DNA of 64,000 bases from positions 1 through 64,000 of the forward strand of contig CAWHYW010000041.1 of the NCBI GenBank assembly GCA_963833675.1. The letters are read 5' to 3'. The position numbers were made by a program, and so were the translations under genes. Positions within the stretch are counted from its first letter, which is position 1. Each line of letters starts with the position of its first letter. Positions 51,243 through 60,618 of this stretch are shown here, piece after piece. The notes under the pieces are model-generated. The model saw only the letters and a list, made by a program, of their open reading frames with translations, was not told the DNA's origin and did not search any database. Source of the DNA: DASQDN01 sp963833675. GTDB taxonomy: Bacteria > Acidobacteriota > Terriglobia > Bryobacterales > Bryobacteraceae.

Positions 51243-52559
51243 TCAGCGGTACTCGCTCTCATCGAGCGATACTCGGATTACCTCTTCGTCGTTGCGAATG
51301 ACCATATGGCGGTTTGCGAACGCCGGGTGTGACCAGATCACGGCGCCAAGTTCGCGTCGTGCACCCGGAGGCGAAGTAGGCTTCATGACCTTCGTGCGGC
51401 CGATCTCCGCATACCCGGACGGACCAAGCTTTGCGAGAATGAGTTCTCCACGGTCGTTCAATATAAATGTGCGGTCCTGATTGCGGACCATCCAGGCGGT
51501 GGCGTTACGCGCCTTTTCGACCGTCACCGCTTGCGTTTCCCAAACGCGTTCTCCTGTTGTCCGGCGGAGGCAGCGGAGTTGACCGTAACTGCAGATCCCA
51601 TAGATGTAATCACCATCTATGAGAGGCTGGCTCATGAGGGCGTGCAGCTTATCGCTTTTGATCTCGTTGCCGCCCTGACTGGCCCACAGAAGCCTCGCAT
51701 CACCAGAGGTCTCCAGCTTCATCATTCGCGCTCCGTCGAAGAACCCGGAGACCAGTAAATGAGGCGCATTCCAAGCCGGGGTGGCGATGGGTGTGTTCAT
51801 CGTCACACGAAACGGCTGTGACCACAGTACGGCGCCGGTTTCCGGGTCGAGCGATTCCAGCGCTGTTGCGTGCCAAACAACCAGTTGTGACTTTCCGTTT
51901 TGGATGTAGATAGGTTGTGAATACCCCGGCTCTGAATTATCCGAGGACAGCGCGCGCCATATCTCTTTTCCCGTGTGCTTGTCGAACGCGACTACTTTCG
52001 CGTTGCCCTTTCCGCCGGCAATGGCAATCAGCTTCGCGCCTACTATTACGGGAGCGCTCGACATGCCCCAGGCCGGTACGGAGGCGCCGAAATCGCGCAC
52101 GAAGTCGGACGACCACACCTCCGAACCGTCCGCTGTCCGCAGGCATCGTAACGAACCCATGGCGCCGAGCACGTAGACTCTATCGTCATCGACGGTAGGA
52201 GTGGCGCGAGGCCCATTCGGATAATCGAGACCTCGATAATCGGTTTCCCAATTGCGTGTCCAGAGGACCTTACCCGTGCCCTCGTCCAAGCAGACGACCC
52301 GCTCGGAGACGCGGCTACCAGTTGTCCGCTTGTGGTCGAGCAGGAACACGCGTCCACGAGCAATGGCAGGGCCGGAATAGCCGGGGCCCACGGGCACACG
52401 CCACTTCACCTTCAGCCCACCCGTCGGAATCCGTTGGATGATGCCTGTTTCAAGCCACATCCCCTGTCGGCCCCTACCGCGCCACTCGGGCCAGTCCACG
52501 GCTGATACTGTCGTCGCCAGCGATACCAGTCCAGCCAAGAGCGGTCCTGCCGTCCTCAT
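51243..52559 (-). CDS. PQQ-type beta-propeller repeat protein (BamB-like fold)
   Basis: This is an exported propeller protein of 438 residues. A signal peptide (LLAGLVSLATTVSA) leads to DWPEWRGRGRQGMW, the usual opening of this acidobacterial/planctomycete family. Repeats have the WD/PQQ-like pattern (LDEGTGKVLWTRNWET, AFDKHTGKEIWRAL, LDPETGAVLWSQPF). Such proteins are often called outer membrane protein assembly factor BamB-like, but no link to the Bam complex is shown, and PQQ dehydrogenase active-site residues were not recognised. It ends 12 bases after the convergent TonB stop and diverges from the nitrilase gene. Confidence 0.85.
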   Translation of the reverse strand: MRTAGPLLAGLVSLATTVSAVDWPEWRGRGRQGMWLETGIIQRIPTGGLKVKWRVPVGPGYSGPAIARGRVFLLDHKRTTGSRVSERVVCLDEGTGKVLWTRNWETDYRGLDYPNGPRATPTVDDDRVYVLGAMGSLRCLRTADGSEVWSSDFVRDFGASVPAWGMSSAPVIVGAKLIAIAGGKGNAKVVAFDKHTGKEIWRALSSDNSEPGYSQPIYIQNGKSQLVVWHATALESLDPETGAVLWSQPFRVTMNTPIATPAWNAPHLLVSGFFDGARMMKLETSGDARLLWASQGGNEIKSDKLHALMSQPLIDGDYIYGICSYGQLRCLRRTTGERVWETQAVTVEKARNATAWMVRNQDRTFILNDRGELILAKLGPSGYAEIGRTKVMKPTSPPGARRELGAVIWSHPAFANRHMVIRNDEEVIRVSLDESEYR

Positions 52560-52617
52560 ATTCGTAGCCTCAATCAGCGATCAAAAGCGCTACTCTCTTG
52601 TTAGCATGGAGTTCAAT

Positions 52618-53655
52618 ATGGAACGAAGATCCTTCCTGACCGCCCTCGCCGCGGCGCCCGCCATGGCTGGGCTGCAGCGACCGAGTTCGTCCAGTCGCCC
52701 GCCGCGCAAGGTGATTGTGGGCACGGTGGTGCAACCCTACTGGGAGCAATACCCCGGGTTGAAGAATCGATTGAAAAAGCTCACAACCAACATCGATCGC
52801 ATGCAGGACGAGTCGCAGCGGACCTATGGCCGCGGGGTAGATCTGGCTATCCTTCCGGAAGTTTCGATTAGCGGCGAGGCCGGACCCAATGTTGCGGACA
52901 TTGCAGTTCCGCTGGAAGGCGAGGTGAAGGAGACATTTGCGGCAATTGCTCGTGAGCACCACTGCTATCTAATCGCTCCCGCATTTCTAAGGGAGAGTGG
53001 GTCGGAGAAGGGTTACTCGAATGCAGCCATTTTGTTCGGGCGGCGTGGGGAGGTTGTTGGCGCTTACCGCAAAGTGCATTTGGTCCCCTCCGACGACGGT
53101 CGCCGTTTCGAAGGAGGCTGCTCACCCGGGCAGGACGTGCCTGTATTCGACTGCGACTTCGGCAAGCTTGGAATTCAGGTCTGTTACGACATGGAGTTCG
53201 ATTACGGTTGGAATGAACTTGCTCGTAAAGGCGCCGAGATTATCGGGTGGCCGACACAGTCACCGCAGACGTGCCAGCCGGCCTTCCGCGCTATGCAGAA
53301 CCGCTGCTACATCATCTCGAGCACGTGGCGGAATAACGCGTCAATTTTCGAGCCTACCGGCAAGATCCCGGCACAAGTGCGGCAGCCCAACCAGACGCTG
53401 GTGCACGAGCTCGATCTTAGCTATGCCATTCTGCCCTGGCAGCCCAAGCTTCAGAACGGAGCGGCTATGCGAAGGAAATATGGCGACAAGGTCGGATTCC
53501 GGTACTACGAAGATGAAGATTGCGGGATCTTCTGGTCCAACGATGCGCAGATACCCATCAGCGAAATGGCCCGTTCGATCGGAGTTCTCGAGATCGAAGC
53601 GATGCTGGAACGAGTTCGGTCGATCTATCACGAGGCAAGAGTGCGAGGATACTGA
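52618..53655 (+). CDS. carbon-nitrogen hydrolase (nitrilase superfamily), Tat-exported
   Basis: This 345-residue amidase or nitrilase family enzyme has its triad in place: Glu in LPEVS (near 81), Lys in YRKVHL (near 152) and Cys in QVCYDMEF (near 189). ATG 52618 gives MERRSFL followed by AAAPAMAG, a Tat-type signal. The GGAG inside the upstream ATG region (52609-52612) is well spaced for this start, so 52618 is preferred over 52606. Most nitrilase-superfamily proteins are cytoplasmic, so an exported one is unusual. The substrate is unknown. It converges with the gamma-glutamyltransferase gene, with 15 bases between stops. Confidence 0.88.
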   Translation: MERRSFLTALAAAPAMAGLQRPSSSSRPPRKVIVGTVVQPYWEQYPGLKNRLKKLTTNIDRMQDESQRTYGRGVDLAILPEVSISGEAGPNVADIAVPLEGEVKETFAAIAREHHCYLIAPAFLRESGSEKGYSNAAILFGRRGEVVGAYRKVHLVPSDDGRRFEGGCSPGQDVPVFDCDFGKLGIQVCYDMEFDYGWNELARKGAEIIGWPTQSPQTCQPAFRAMQNRCYIISSTWRNNASIFEPTGKIPAQVRQPNQTLVHELDLSYAILPWQPKLQNGAAMRRKYGDKVGFRYYEDEDCGIFWSNDAQIPISEMARSIGVLEIEAMLERVRSIYHEARVRGY

Positions 53656-53670
53656 GGAACTGACGTAGTA

Positions 53671-55365
53671 TTACCAGCCCATTGCGTAATCGTCTTTCGC
53701 GGGACTTACAGCGCCATACATTACGCCCGATCCTGGATTGATAACGAGCATTTTCACCGCGCCCGCGCCTGCGGGTTGTTGTGAGTACGGACGCTGCATT
53801 CGTGTCACTTCCAACTTGTGGCCCTTCGCTCGCAGTTCTTCGCCGATCTTGGCCGCCAGGACCTCAGGCACGATCAGCCGATCGTTTACAGGCTGCGGAT
53901 AATTCGAAGCGTGAAAATTCGAGGTTATGATCGTTGGCTGCTCGACGGCGAGTTGCGGATTCATTCCAAACTCTACGATATTCAAAAACGCCTGTAACAT
54001 GGCTTGGGGCTGGTTGTCTCCTCCAGGTGTATTCCAAGCCATCGCCGGCTTACCATCCTTCAGGGCCAACGCGGGACTAATCGTGTGCCGCGGCCGTTTG
54101 CCCGGCGCCAGCACGTTTGCGTCCTTCTCATCCAGGCTGAAATACTGCAGGCGGTTGTTGAGCACGTATCCGCCACCCTCCACGACCACACCGCTACCGA
54201 ACGTACCGTTGACACTATGCGTCACAGACACAAGATTGCCGAAGCGGTCAGCTATAGAAAATGAAGATGTCTCACCCGGAGTACCGTATGACGCGGCGCC
54301 CTGTTGCGCGCGCTTTGGGTTGATCAGCTTTCGTCGTTCCTCCGCATAACGTTTGGAAAGCAACTGCTCGGTGGGTACCTTTGAAAACCGTGGATCGGCG
54401 ATCCAATGGTCGCGATCGGCGAAAGCCAGTTTAAGAGCCTCGACGAGCGTGTGAACATAGGCCGCAGAATTCTGACCCATCGATTTCAAGTCAATCGGCT
54501 CCAAGATATTCAGCGCCTGAAGCAATACGATTCCTTGCGAGTTCGGCGCCGATTGATAGACGTCATATCCCTTGTAGTCCGTGCGAATCGGCGATCCCTC
54601 TTCCGGCTGATAGGATGCCAGATCTTCGTAGCGAAGAAGCCCGCCATTCTTTTCATAGAAGTCGGCCGTCAAGCGGGCTAACTTGCCGCGATAGAAGGCA
54701 TCCGCGCCCTCACGAGAAATGATCTCGAGACTCTTTGCCAAATCCGGCTGCCTGAAAATCTCGCCCTGCTCAAACGCGCCTGCGTCTTTCAACAGGGCCT
54801 TTACGGAACTTGGATACGGGCTTAGTTTCGAAATCGACGCGTTGTGATTGGCGGCGCACCACGGCGTCAACGGATGACCATTGCGCGCAGCCTCGATTGC
54901 CTCGGTCAGCAGTTCGGGATACTTCCGTGTTCCATACTTTTTGAGAGTGAGGTCGAACGCGCCTACTGCGCCAGGTACGGTATTTGCGAGTAGACCGCTT
55001 GAGGGAATGCCGCCCTCTTTTTTGTATCGTGCGAGAGTGGCGAGTTTTGGCGCCGGGCCTGTGCCATTGATGAAGATGACTCGGTGCTGTTTTGCTACGT
55101 ACGCGAGGATAAAGGCGTCACCACCTAATCCGGCCTGATGCTGCTCAACGACTCCGGTCATGTAGAAGACTGCTACTGCCGCGTCGAATGCGTTTCCTCC
55201 TGCTTCCAACACGTGCAGACCAGCCCTCGCTTCCAGAGGATGCTCTGCCGCAACCATTCCGTGCGTGCCCATTACCAATGTCCGCCAGGTTGGGTTTGCA
55301 GACTCCTGTGGATCTTGCGCAAAAGCCGCTGCGGAGAGCATCGCGATCGAGGTGAGGGCTCGCAT
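53671..55365 (-). CDS. gamma-glutamyltransferase family protein
   Basis: This 564-residue NTN-hydrolase has a signal peptide (ALTSIAMLSAAAFAQ). It begins like gamma-glutamyltranspeptidases (MVAAEHPLEARAGLHVLEAGGNAFDAAVAV, here named only by its motif start) and contains GLGGDAFILAY. The processing site appears as GETSSFSIAD, where the Thr would become the N-terminal nucleophile of the small subunit. The common TTH version is replaced by TSS. The small subunit holds GSGVVVEGGGYVLNNR and AWNTPGGDNQPQAMLQ. It would cleave gamma-glutamyl bonds, for example in glutathione, in the periplasm. The frame is intact. Confidence 0.9.
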   Translation of the reverse strand: MRALTSIAMLSAAAFAQDPQESANPTWRTLVMGTHGMVAAEHPLEARAGLHVLEAGGNAFDAAVAVFYMTGVVEQHQAGLGGDAFILAYVAKQHRVIFINGTGPAPKLATLARYKKEGGIPSSGLLANTVPGAVGAFDLTLKKYGTRKYPELLTEAIEAARNGHPLTPWCAANHNASISKLSPYPSSVKALLKDAGAFEQGEIFRQPDLAKSLEIISREGADAFYRGKLARLTADFYEKNGGLLRYEDLASYQPEEGSPIRTDYKGYDVYQSAPNSQGIVLLQALNILEPIDLKSMGQNSAAYVHTLVEALKLAFADRDHWIADPRFSKVPTEQLLSKRYAEERRKLINPKRAQQGAASYGTPGETSSFSIADRFGNLVSVTHSVNGTFGSGVVVEGGGYVLNNRLQYFSLDEKDANVLAPGKRPRHTISPALALKDGKPAMAWNTPGGDNQPQAMLQAFLNIVEFGMNPQLAVEQPTIITSNFHASNYPQPVNDRLIVPEVLAAKIGEELRAKGHKLEVTRMQRPYSQQPAGAGAVKMLVINPGSGVMYGAVSPAKDDYAMGW

Positions 55366-55403
55366 AGCGTCGATTATATGCGCGTTTCAGCCAGAGGCAT
55401 GAG

Positions 55404-56837
55404 TCACTTCGGTGTTGTGCCTAGCCGCCACCAATAGCCGTAGTCTTCGCGCTTTGGATCGTAGTCGGGGTTGGGCCGCGGCATCTGCGCCTTCACGGAC
55501 TGCCGCCATTCCTTCAGTGAAGCGTGGAGTTGACGCGTTTTCTCCGGCATCTCTTTCGAGAGATCTTTCTTTTCGCCGATGTCCTTGCTAAGGTCGTATA
55601 ACTCGAGACGATTGTCCTCGTACAGTTCGACAAGCTTGTAGTCACCGTGTCTAACAGCTCCCCCGGGCCTTCCGAGCTGGTTGCTGTAATGAGGATAGTG
55701 CCAATAAAGCGAGCGGTCCGCAAGCGGCTTCTGGTTGCGGATCAAGGCTACAAGACTCACGCCGTCAACGCCTTTATAAGTAGATGTGGAAGCTCCAGCC
55801 GCTTCAGCAATTGTGGGAAGCAGGTCGATGCTGCAAACCGGTGTTTCTTCCACCCGCGCCTTAACGCCCGGCCAACTCACGATGAGAGGCTCGCGGATAC
55901 CGCCTTCGTAGACATGGCCTTTGCCTTCACGGAGAGGATAGTTCGAAGTGACGGGTTTCAGCTTCCACTCCGGGGCAGATAGACCACCGTTATCCGAAGT
56001 GAAGATGACGACCGTGCGATCCGTAATTCCGAGTTCCCGAACTGTCGCAAGGACACGGCCCACGCTTTCGTCCATACTCTGGATCATGGCTGCGTAGACC
56101 GGATCGTTCTGCAATTGTCCGGGTTTCAGCTTCGCTCGATACTTCCGTACGAGTTCGTCTTTTGCTTCGATCGGGACGTGGACAGCATAATGCGCCAGGT
56201 AAAGAAAGAACGGGCGCGCGCGATTGGCCTGAACAAACTTGACTGCTTCGTCGGTCAGACGATCTGTGAGATATTCACCTTCGACTCCTTCGATTGGTGG
56301 GTTGCCCTTCCATTGCGGGTAGAAGAAGCTCTTTGGCATTCCGCTTTCGCTTCCGCCGATGTTGACATCGAAGCCCTGTTTCTCCGGCCAATATTCCGCC
56401 GTCGGTCCGAGATGCCATTTCCCGATATGCGCCGACACATACCCGAGCGGTTTCAGCACCTCGGGGATGGTGGTTTCCTCCAAGCCAAGGAACTGCTTCT
56501 GCTCGGGAGGCAGGAGCTTTGAATAAGGGAGCGGGTGCTTGCCGGGCAGATAATTGGTTACCCCAACACGCGCGGGATACTTGCCTGTCATAATGCTGGC
56601 GCGCGTTGGCGAACAGACCGGACAAGCGGCGTAGCCGTTCGTAAACTTCACGCTGCTCGCAGCGAGCCGGTCCAAGTTCGGCGTCTCATAGAACTTGCTG
56701 CCATAACAACTCAGGTCAGCCCAGCCAAGGTCATCCATCAGGATGACGATAAAGTTCAGTTTGCCGGTAGGAGCCGGTAGCGCGGCCGCATTCAAAGTGG
56801 CCGCTGACAACGTTTTCAGGAAGCTTCGTCTGTCCAT
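55404..56837 (-). CDS. arylsulfatase-type sulfatase
   Basis: This 477-residue sulfatase has a Tat-like start (MDRRSFLKTLSAAT). The metal site VILMDDLGWADLSCYG and the formylglycine motif CSPTRAS (C-x-P-x-R) are present, the latter preceded by another Cys three residues earlier (CPVCSPTR). KWHLG and TSDNGG are the other family sites. ATG 56837 has AGGAGA upstream. The longer frame to 56954 would run into the TonB gene and was rejected. It follows the TonB receptor stop by only 7 bases, so the pair is one operon and a sulfated carbohydrate may be imported and desulfated (inference). An anaerobic or aerobic maturase is not in the window. Confidence 0.92.
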   Translation of the reverse strand: MDRRSFLKTLSAATLNAAALPAPTGKLNFIVILMDDLGWADLSCYGSKFYETPNLDRLAASSVKFTNGYAACPVCSPTRASIMTGKYPARVGVTNYLPGKHPLPYSKLLPPEQKQFLGLEETTIPEVLKPLGYVSAHIGKWHLGPTAEYWPEKQGFDVNIGGSESGMPKSFFYPQWKGNPPIEGVEGEYLTDRLTDEAVKFVQANRARPFFLYLAHYAVHVPIEAKDELVRKYRAKLKPGQLQNDPVYAAMIQSMDESVGRVLATVRELGITDRTVVIFTSDNGGLSAPEWKLKPVTSNYPLREGKGHVYEGGIREPLIVSWPGVKARVEETPVCSIDLLPTIAEAAGASTSTYKGVDGVSLVALIRNQKPLADRSLYWHYPHYSNQLGRPGGAVRHGDYKLVELYEDNRLELYDLSKDIGEKKDLSKEMPEKTRQLHASLKEWRQSVKAQMPRPNPDYDPKREDYGYWWRLGTTPK

Positions 56838-56844
56838 GGGTCTC

Positions 56845-59800
56845 CTACCATAAGAGCTTGAGCGCGAGCTGCGATATGCGCGCATCTCGAGCGCTGCGTA
56901 TTTGTCCGACAAAGGCGCTGTTGATGCTCGTGTCGGGAGCATTGAACTGCGCATGATTGAAGAAGTTGAAGAACTCGGCGCGGAACTGGAGTGTTACGGC
57001 TTCAGCAAGCCTTGTGTCTTTGAGAAAGGAGACATCCCAATTGTTCAGACCGGGGATTTCCACGATGTTTCGCCCGGAGTTTCCGAAGGTCCCAAGCGGA
57101 GTCGATTGAAAGCAGCTCGTGTCGAAGTAACGATCGATTGTACGCTGATCGCGCGCAAGGTTGCCATCACACGTTCGATTTGCGCGCTGGAAGGGGAATC
57201 CGCCGACATTTGCGCGGTCTCCAGCAACAGTAACACTGAAGAAATTGCCTGTCATGAAGCTTGCGATCACGTTTGTCGACCAGCCGCTAATCACAGCGTT
57301 GGCCAAGCCGCCGGCGTTGGCGCCAAATCGTTTGCCTTTCCCGAACGGAAGCTGCCAGATACCGCTGGCCGTGAGCCGCTGGCGAACGTCGAAATCGGAA
57401 TTGCCGCGATCATCGCGCAAGCGATACGCATTTTGGTGCCATGAGCCGCCGCTTCCTCTTGAGGCCGTGTCGATTGCTTTCGACCACGTGTAACCAATCA
57501 GAAAGCTGACATCACCGGCAAATCTCCGCTCCAGTCGTGTCTGTAATGCGTTGTAGTTAGAATTCTCCTGCCAGTTTGCCGACAGAATATCTCCGAAGCC
57601 AGCGAACGGACGCCGCTGCACGATGGGCGTGATGTTCGTCGGATCGGGCAAACGCGCTTGATTTATGTTGACCCGTTCGGCTAACTTTGTCCCCTTACTG
57701 CCCGCGTAGGCTACTTCCAGCAGCAAATTCGAACCAACGGTCTGGTTGAGACTGAAGTTCCATTGATGGAGATAGGGTGTTCGGTCGCGCGGATCAACAC
57801 TGAATGGAGCAAGCGTGCCAACAGGAAAATCCGGAGACGCGGGATCAGGAAATGCGTCACGATCCCAGTTGAGATTCGGCTGACCTACCGCGCCAACCAG
57901 AGATGTAGCGAACACCAGCGGCGGAGCGTTGATCTTGAACTGCAACTCATTTCCCTGCGTCTTTGCGTAGAACATGCCATATCCTGCGCGTAACGCGATG
58001 CGATCGCTGATTCGATACGCCATTCCAATTCGAGGAGCGAAGTTGTTTCGATCCGGAAACCACACGCCGGGCCGCAGATCCGGCTGATATTGGATGCCGG
58101 GGATATCCCGTTTTATTGGAGAGTCTTCTCGCCTTATGCCGACAACGAACGTCTGCAAAGACGTGTCGAAATAGCCTTCTTTGCCGTCACGTTCGTAGTA
58201 AGGAGTGTCGTACTCATACCTCAAGCCAAGATTGAGTGTCAGACCCGACGTGATCTTCCAATCGTCGGCCAAAAAGAAGTTCCAGGAGTTGGAACGCCAA
58301 CGGCCCACGCCAAGGCCGATTTGCGCCGTCATCGCCGCTGTGTTTCCAAGCAGAAAGTCGGAAACCGGGTTTCCGGTGTACCGGTCATCGAATGTGAATG
58401 AACCGTTGTTGTTCAGTCCGAGGCGTTCGTCGAAGCGCACGTAGCGAATATCAGCTCCGAACTTCAGTGTGTGCGTGTTTCGAATCCAGCTTAGAGAGTC
58501 ACTGAATTGGAAGAGATTATCGATGCCTCCCTGGTTGATGCCCGTCCCGCCGCCTACATACCATCCACCCGACAGACCTACGCTCGGGAGTCCGTACTCC
58601 TCCGGCACCTGGTTAATCTTGATTCCTAGCTCGTTTGCAATGCTTGTCGGCGTGATTTCCCAGCTATTGAATACGTTTGCGCGGTTGTATCCGAATTTGA
58701 AAATGTTCAACAAGAGCGGACTGAAAATATGGGTCTCCTGCACGATGAGATTCCGACCGGAGTAGGGAAATACGTTCCCGGCGAGCTCGCCAATACCTGG
58801 CCGGAACAAGTTGGAATCGTAATCCGTGTAACGTCCGAAGAGGCTGTCAGATGCGCTGATTTGGTGGTCTATCCGGGCTCCGAACTGGTCATCGTCGCGA
58901 TTGGTTGATTTTGTGACTACGTAATTGCGACCTCCGATATTCGCATTCGGCTGTGGAGTGTACTGGATGAAATTGCGAGTCACGGTTGAAATTCGCGAGG
59001 AAGGAATGCGATTTCCTGGAAACGGCTGGCCGGTGGAGGGGTCCAGGATTGCAGAGGCGTTGGTTGCAGGGTCGCGCTTCGTTGATGTGAGCCCTGTCAG
59101 ATCGCCACTTAGCTGGGCAGGAGTAGGGACCAGTGCCGTCATGGTGTTGCTTCGACGGCTTCGCATCGACTCCCAGTTGGCGAAGAAGAATAGTCGGTTT
59201 TTGATAATGGGACCGCCCGCGCTCGCCCCGAATTGATTCTGGCGGAAGGGCGCCTTCGCGTTGCCAAAATAGTTGTCGAAAAAGTTCGCCGCGTCTAGTG
59301 CATCGTTGCGAAGAAATTCGAATGCGGAGCCGTGGAACTGATTGCCGCCGGACTTGCTCACAAGACTGACGATTCCGGTGCCTTGACCATATTCGGCGGT
59401 GAACAGATTTCGATCGATCTTGAATTCCTGAATCGCATCGACCGACAATAATACGCTCGGGGAGTTAAACCAGGAGCTGCGGGTCTCGACGCCGTCGATC
59501 ATGTAGCTGTTTGTGTCGCCGCGTCCGCCCGAGATATGCACCGCCATATCGCTGCGTCCGGATTGGTTCGTAATTGTCGAACTCCGGGCGTTGTAGGCCG
59601 GGACCACACCTGAGGAAATGTTCGCGAGCTGCATGAAATTGCGACCATTCAATGGAAGCTCGACGATGTTCGCGGTTGCTACCACCTGCCCGAGCGACGA
59701 CGTCTCGCTTTCCAACTGGACGGCCTGCGCGGTTACCTCAACTTGCTCCGAAACTTCTCCGACAACAAGCCGCACGTCTACGCGAACAGTTTGGTTGACC

Positions 59801-60081
59801 GGCAGGTTGATCTTTGAGACTTCGTAGCGTTTGAATCCTGTGCGGGTCACAGACAAGCTGTAGTCGCCCGGCGGGAGTTGCGGGAAAACGTATCCGCCCG
59901 CCTCGTCGGTGTTGGATGTGCGGGACGCGCCGGTGCTGATATTCGTAATCACTACAGCGGCGCCGGGTACAGCCGCGCCGCTTGCATCCTGAGCGTCACC
60001 AACAACACTCGAGGAAATCACCTGCGCCGCAAGCCCGAAAGGCAGAAATGCGATGAGTATGTGGACAAGTTTGATGCCCAT
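56845..60081 (-). CDS. Oar-like TonB-dependent receptor
   Basis: This is an intact receptor of 1078 residues. The signal peptide (VHILIAFLPFGLAAQ) precedes a carboxypeptidase-regulatory-like domain (VVGDAQDASGAAVPGAAVV). Plug-like sequences (ATANIVELPLNGRNFMQLA, AEYGQGTGIVSLVSKSGGNQ) and a long barrel ending in Trp follow (ISQLALKLLW). A possible promoter (TTGAAT-N18-TATATC) lies upstream on the same strand. The sulfatase begins 7 bases after its stop, which suggests uptake of sulfated oligomers. It diverges from the RidA gene over about 106 bases. Confidence 0.93.
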   Translation of the reverse strand: MGIKLVHILIAFLPFGLAAQVISSSVVGDAQDASGAAVPGAAVVITNISTGASRTSNTDEAGGYVFPQLPPGDYSLSVTRTGFKRYEVSKINLPVNQTVRVDVRLVVGEVSEQVEVTAQAVQLESETSSLGQVVATANIVELPLNGRNFMQLANISSGVVPAYNARSSTITNQSGRSDMAVHISGGRGDTNSYMIDGVETRSSWFNSPSVLLSVDAIQEFKIDRNLFTAEYGQGTGIVSLVSKSGGNQFHGSAFEFLRNDALDAANFFDNYFGNAKAPFRQNQFGASAGGPIIKNRLFFFANWESMRSRRSNTMTALVPTPAQLSGDLTGLTSTKRDPATNASAILDPSTGQPFPGNRIPSSRISTVTRNFIQYTPQPNANIGGRNYVVTKSTNRDDDQFGARIDHQISASDSLFGRYTDYDSNLFRPGIGELAGNVFPYSGRNLIVQETHIFSPLLLNIFKFGYNRANVFNSWEITPTSIANELGIKINQVPEEYGLPSVGLSGGWYVGGGTGINQGGIDNLFQFSDSLSWIRNTHTLKFGADIRYVRFDERLGLNNNGSFTFDDRYTGNPVSDFLLGNTAAMTAQIGLGVGRWRSNSWNFFLADDWKITSGLTLNLGLRYEYDTPYYERDGKEGYFDTSLQTFVVGIRREDSPIKRDIPGIQYQPDLRPGVWFPDRNNFAPRIGMAYRISDRIALRAGYGMFYAKTQGNELQFKINAPPLVFATSLVGAVGQPNLNWDRDAFPDPASPDFPVGTLAPFSVDPRDRTPYLHQWNFSLNQTVGSNLLLEVAYAGSKGTKLAERVNINQARLPDPTNITPIVQRRPFAGFGDILSANWQENSNYNALQTRLERRFAGDVSFLIGYTWSKAIDTASRGSGGSWHQNAYRLRDDRGNSDFDVRQRLTASGIWQLPFGKGKRFGANAGGLANAVISGWSTNVIASFMTGNFFSVTVAGDRANVGGFPFQRANRTCDGNLARDQRTIDRYFDTSCFQSTPLGTFGNSGRNIVEIPGLNNWDVSFLKDTRLAEAVTLQFRAEFFNFFNHAQFNAPDTSINSAFVGQIRSARDARISQLALKLLW

Positions 60082-60126
60082 GTTGACGCTCCAGTTGTAA
60101 GTGGAAATCGGACAGATAGCAGTCAG

Positions 60127-60156
60127 ATATATCAGTACTCGGCATACCTATTCAAG
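60127..60156 (-). promoter_or_regulatory. possible promoter of TonB receptor 4 and sulfatase
   Basis: On the minus strand TTGAAT (60156-60151) and TATATC (60132-60127) are 18 bases apart, about 46 bases before the ATG at 60081. It is a moderate match to sigma-70 sites. Confidence 0.35.
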
Positions 60157-60187
60157 TGATACCCGCATTGCGAGAATGAGAGTACAT

Positions 60188-60574
60188 ATGAACAAGCGTG
60201 AAATACTCCACCCGGACAAGAAAGTATCGACAGGCGCATATTCGGCGGGGTTACTCGTTGATGGATGGCTCTATATAAGTGGGCAAGGTCCAATGGATCT
60301 CGAGACCGGCCGAGTGCTGCATGGTTCCATCGAAGAGGAAACAAAAACAACTCTATCGCATATCGATAAGATTCTCCGAGCCGCGGGGTGTACTCCGAAG
60401 GATGTTGTGAAGTGCACTTGTCATCTCGCCGATATCAAGGATTTCGACGGTTTCAATGCGGTGTATGCAGAGTTTTTTCAAGGAATACGTCCCGCGCGAA
60501 CCACGGTCCAATCGGTCTTATGGGGCGGAATTAAGATCGAGATCGACGCCATCGCTCGGCTGCCTGAAAAGTGA
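60188..60574 (+). CDS. RidA family protein (enamine/imine deaminase)
   Basis: This 128-residue protein is of the RidA/YjgF/UK114 family, which hydrolyses reactive enamine or imine intermediates. The family pattern is clear: TGAYSAGLLVDGWLYISGQG, DVVKCTCHLADI and the substrate-binding Arg in GIRPARTTVQS. ATG 60188 (MNKREILHP) is chosen over the upstream ATG at 60176 because it matches family length. It is divergent from the TonB/sulfatase pair and convergent with the PhyH-like gene (44 bases between stops). Confidence 0.9.
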   Translation: MNKREILHPDKKVSTGAYSAGLLVDGWLYISGQGPMDLETGRVLHGSIEEETKTTLSHIDKILRAAGCTPKDVVKCTCHLADIKDFDGFNAVYAEFFQGIRPARTTVQSVLWGGIKIEIDAIARLPEK

Positions 60575-60618
60575 CGCCAGCCGGCGCGGACTCAACACGC
60601 TAGCTTGTCTTTTGTCGT

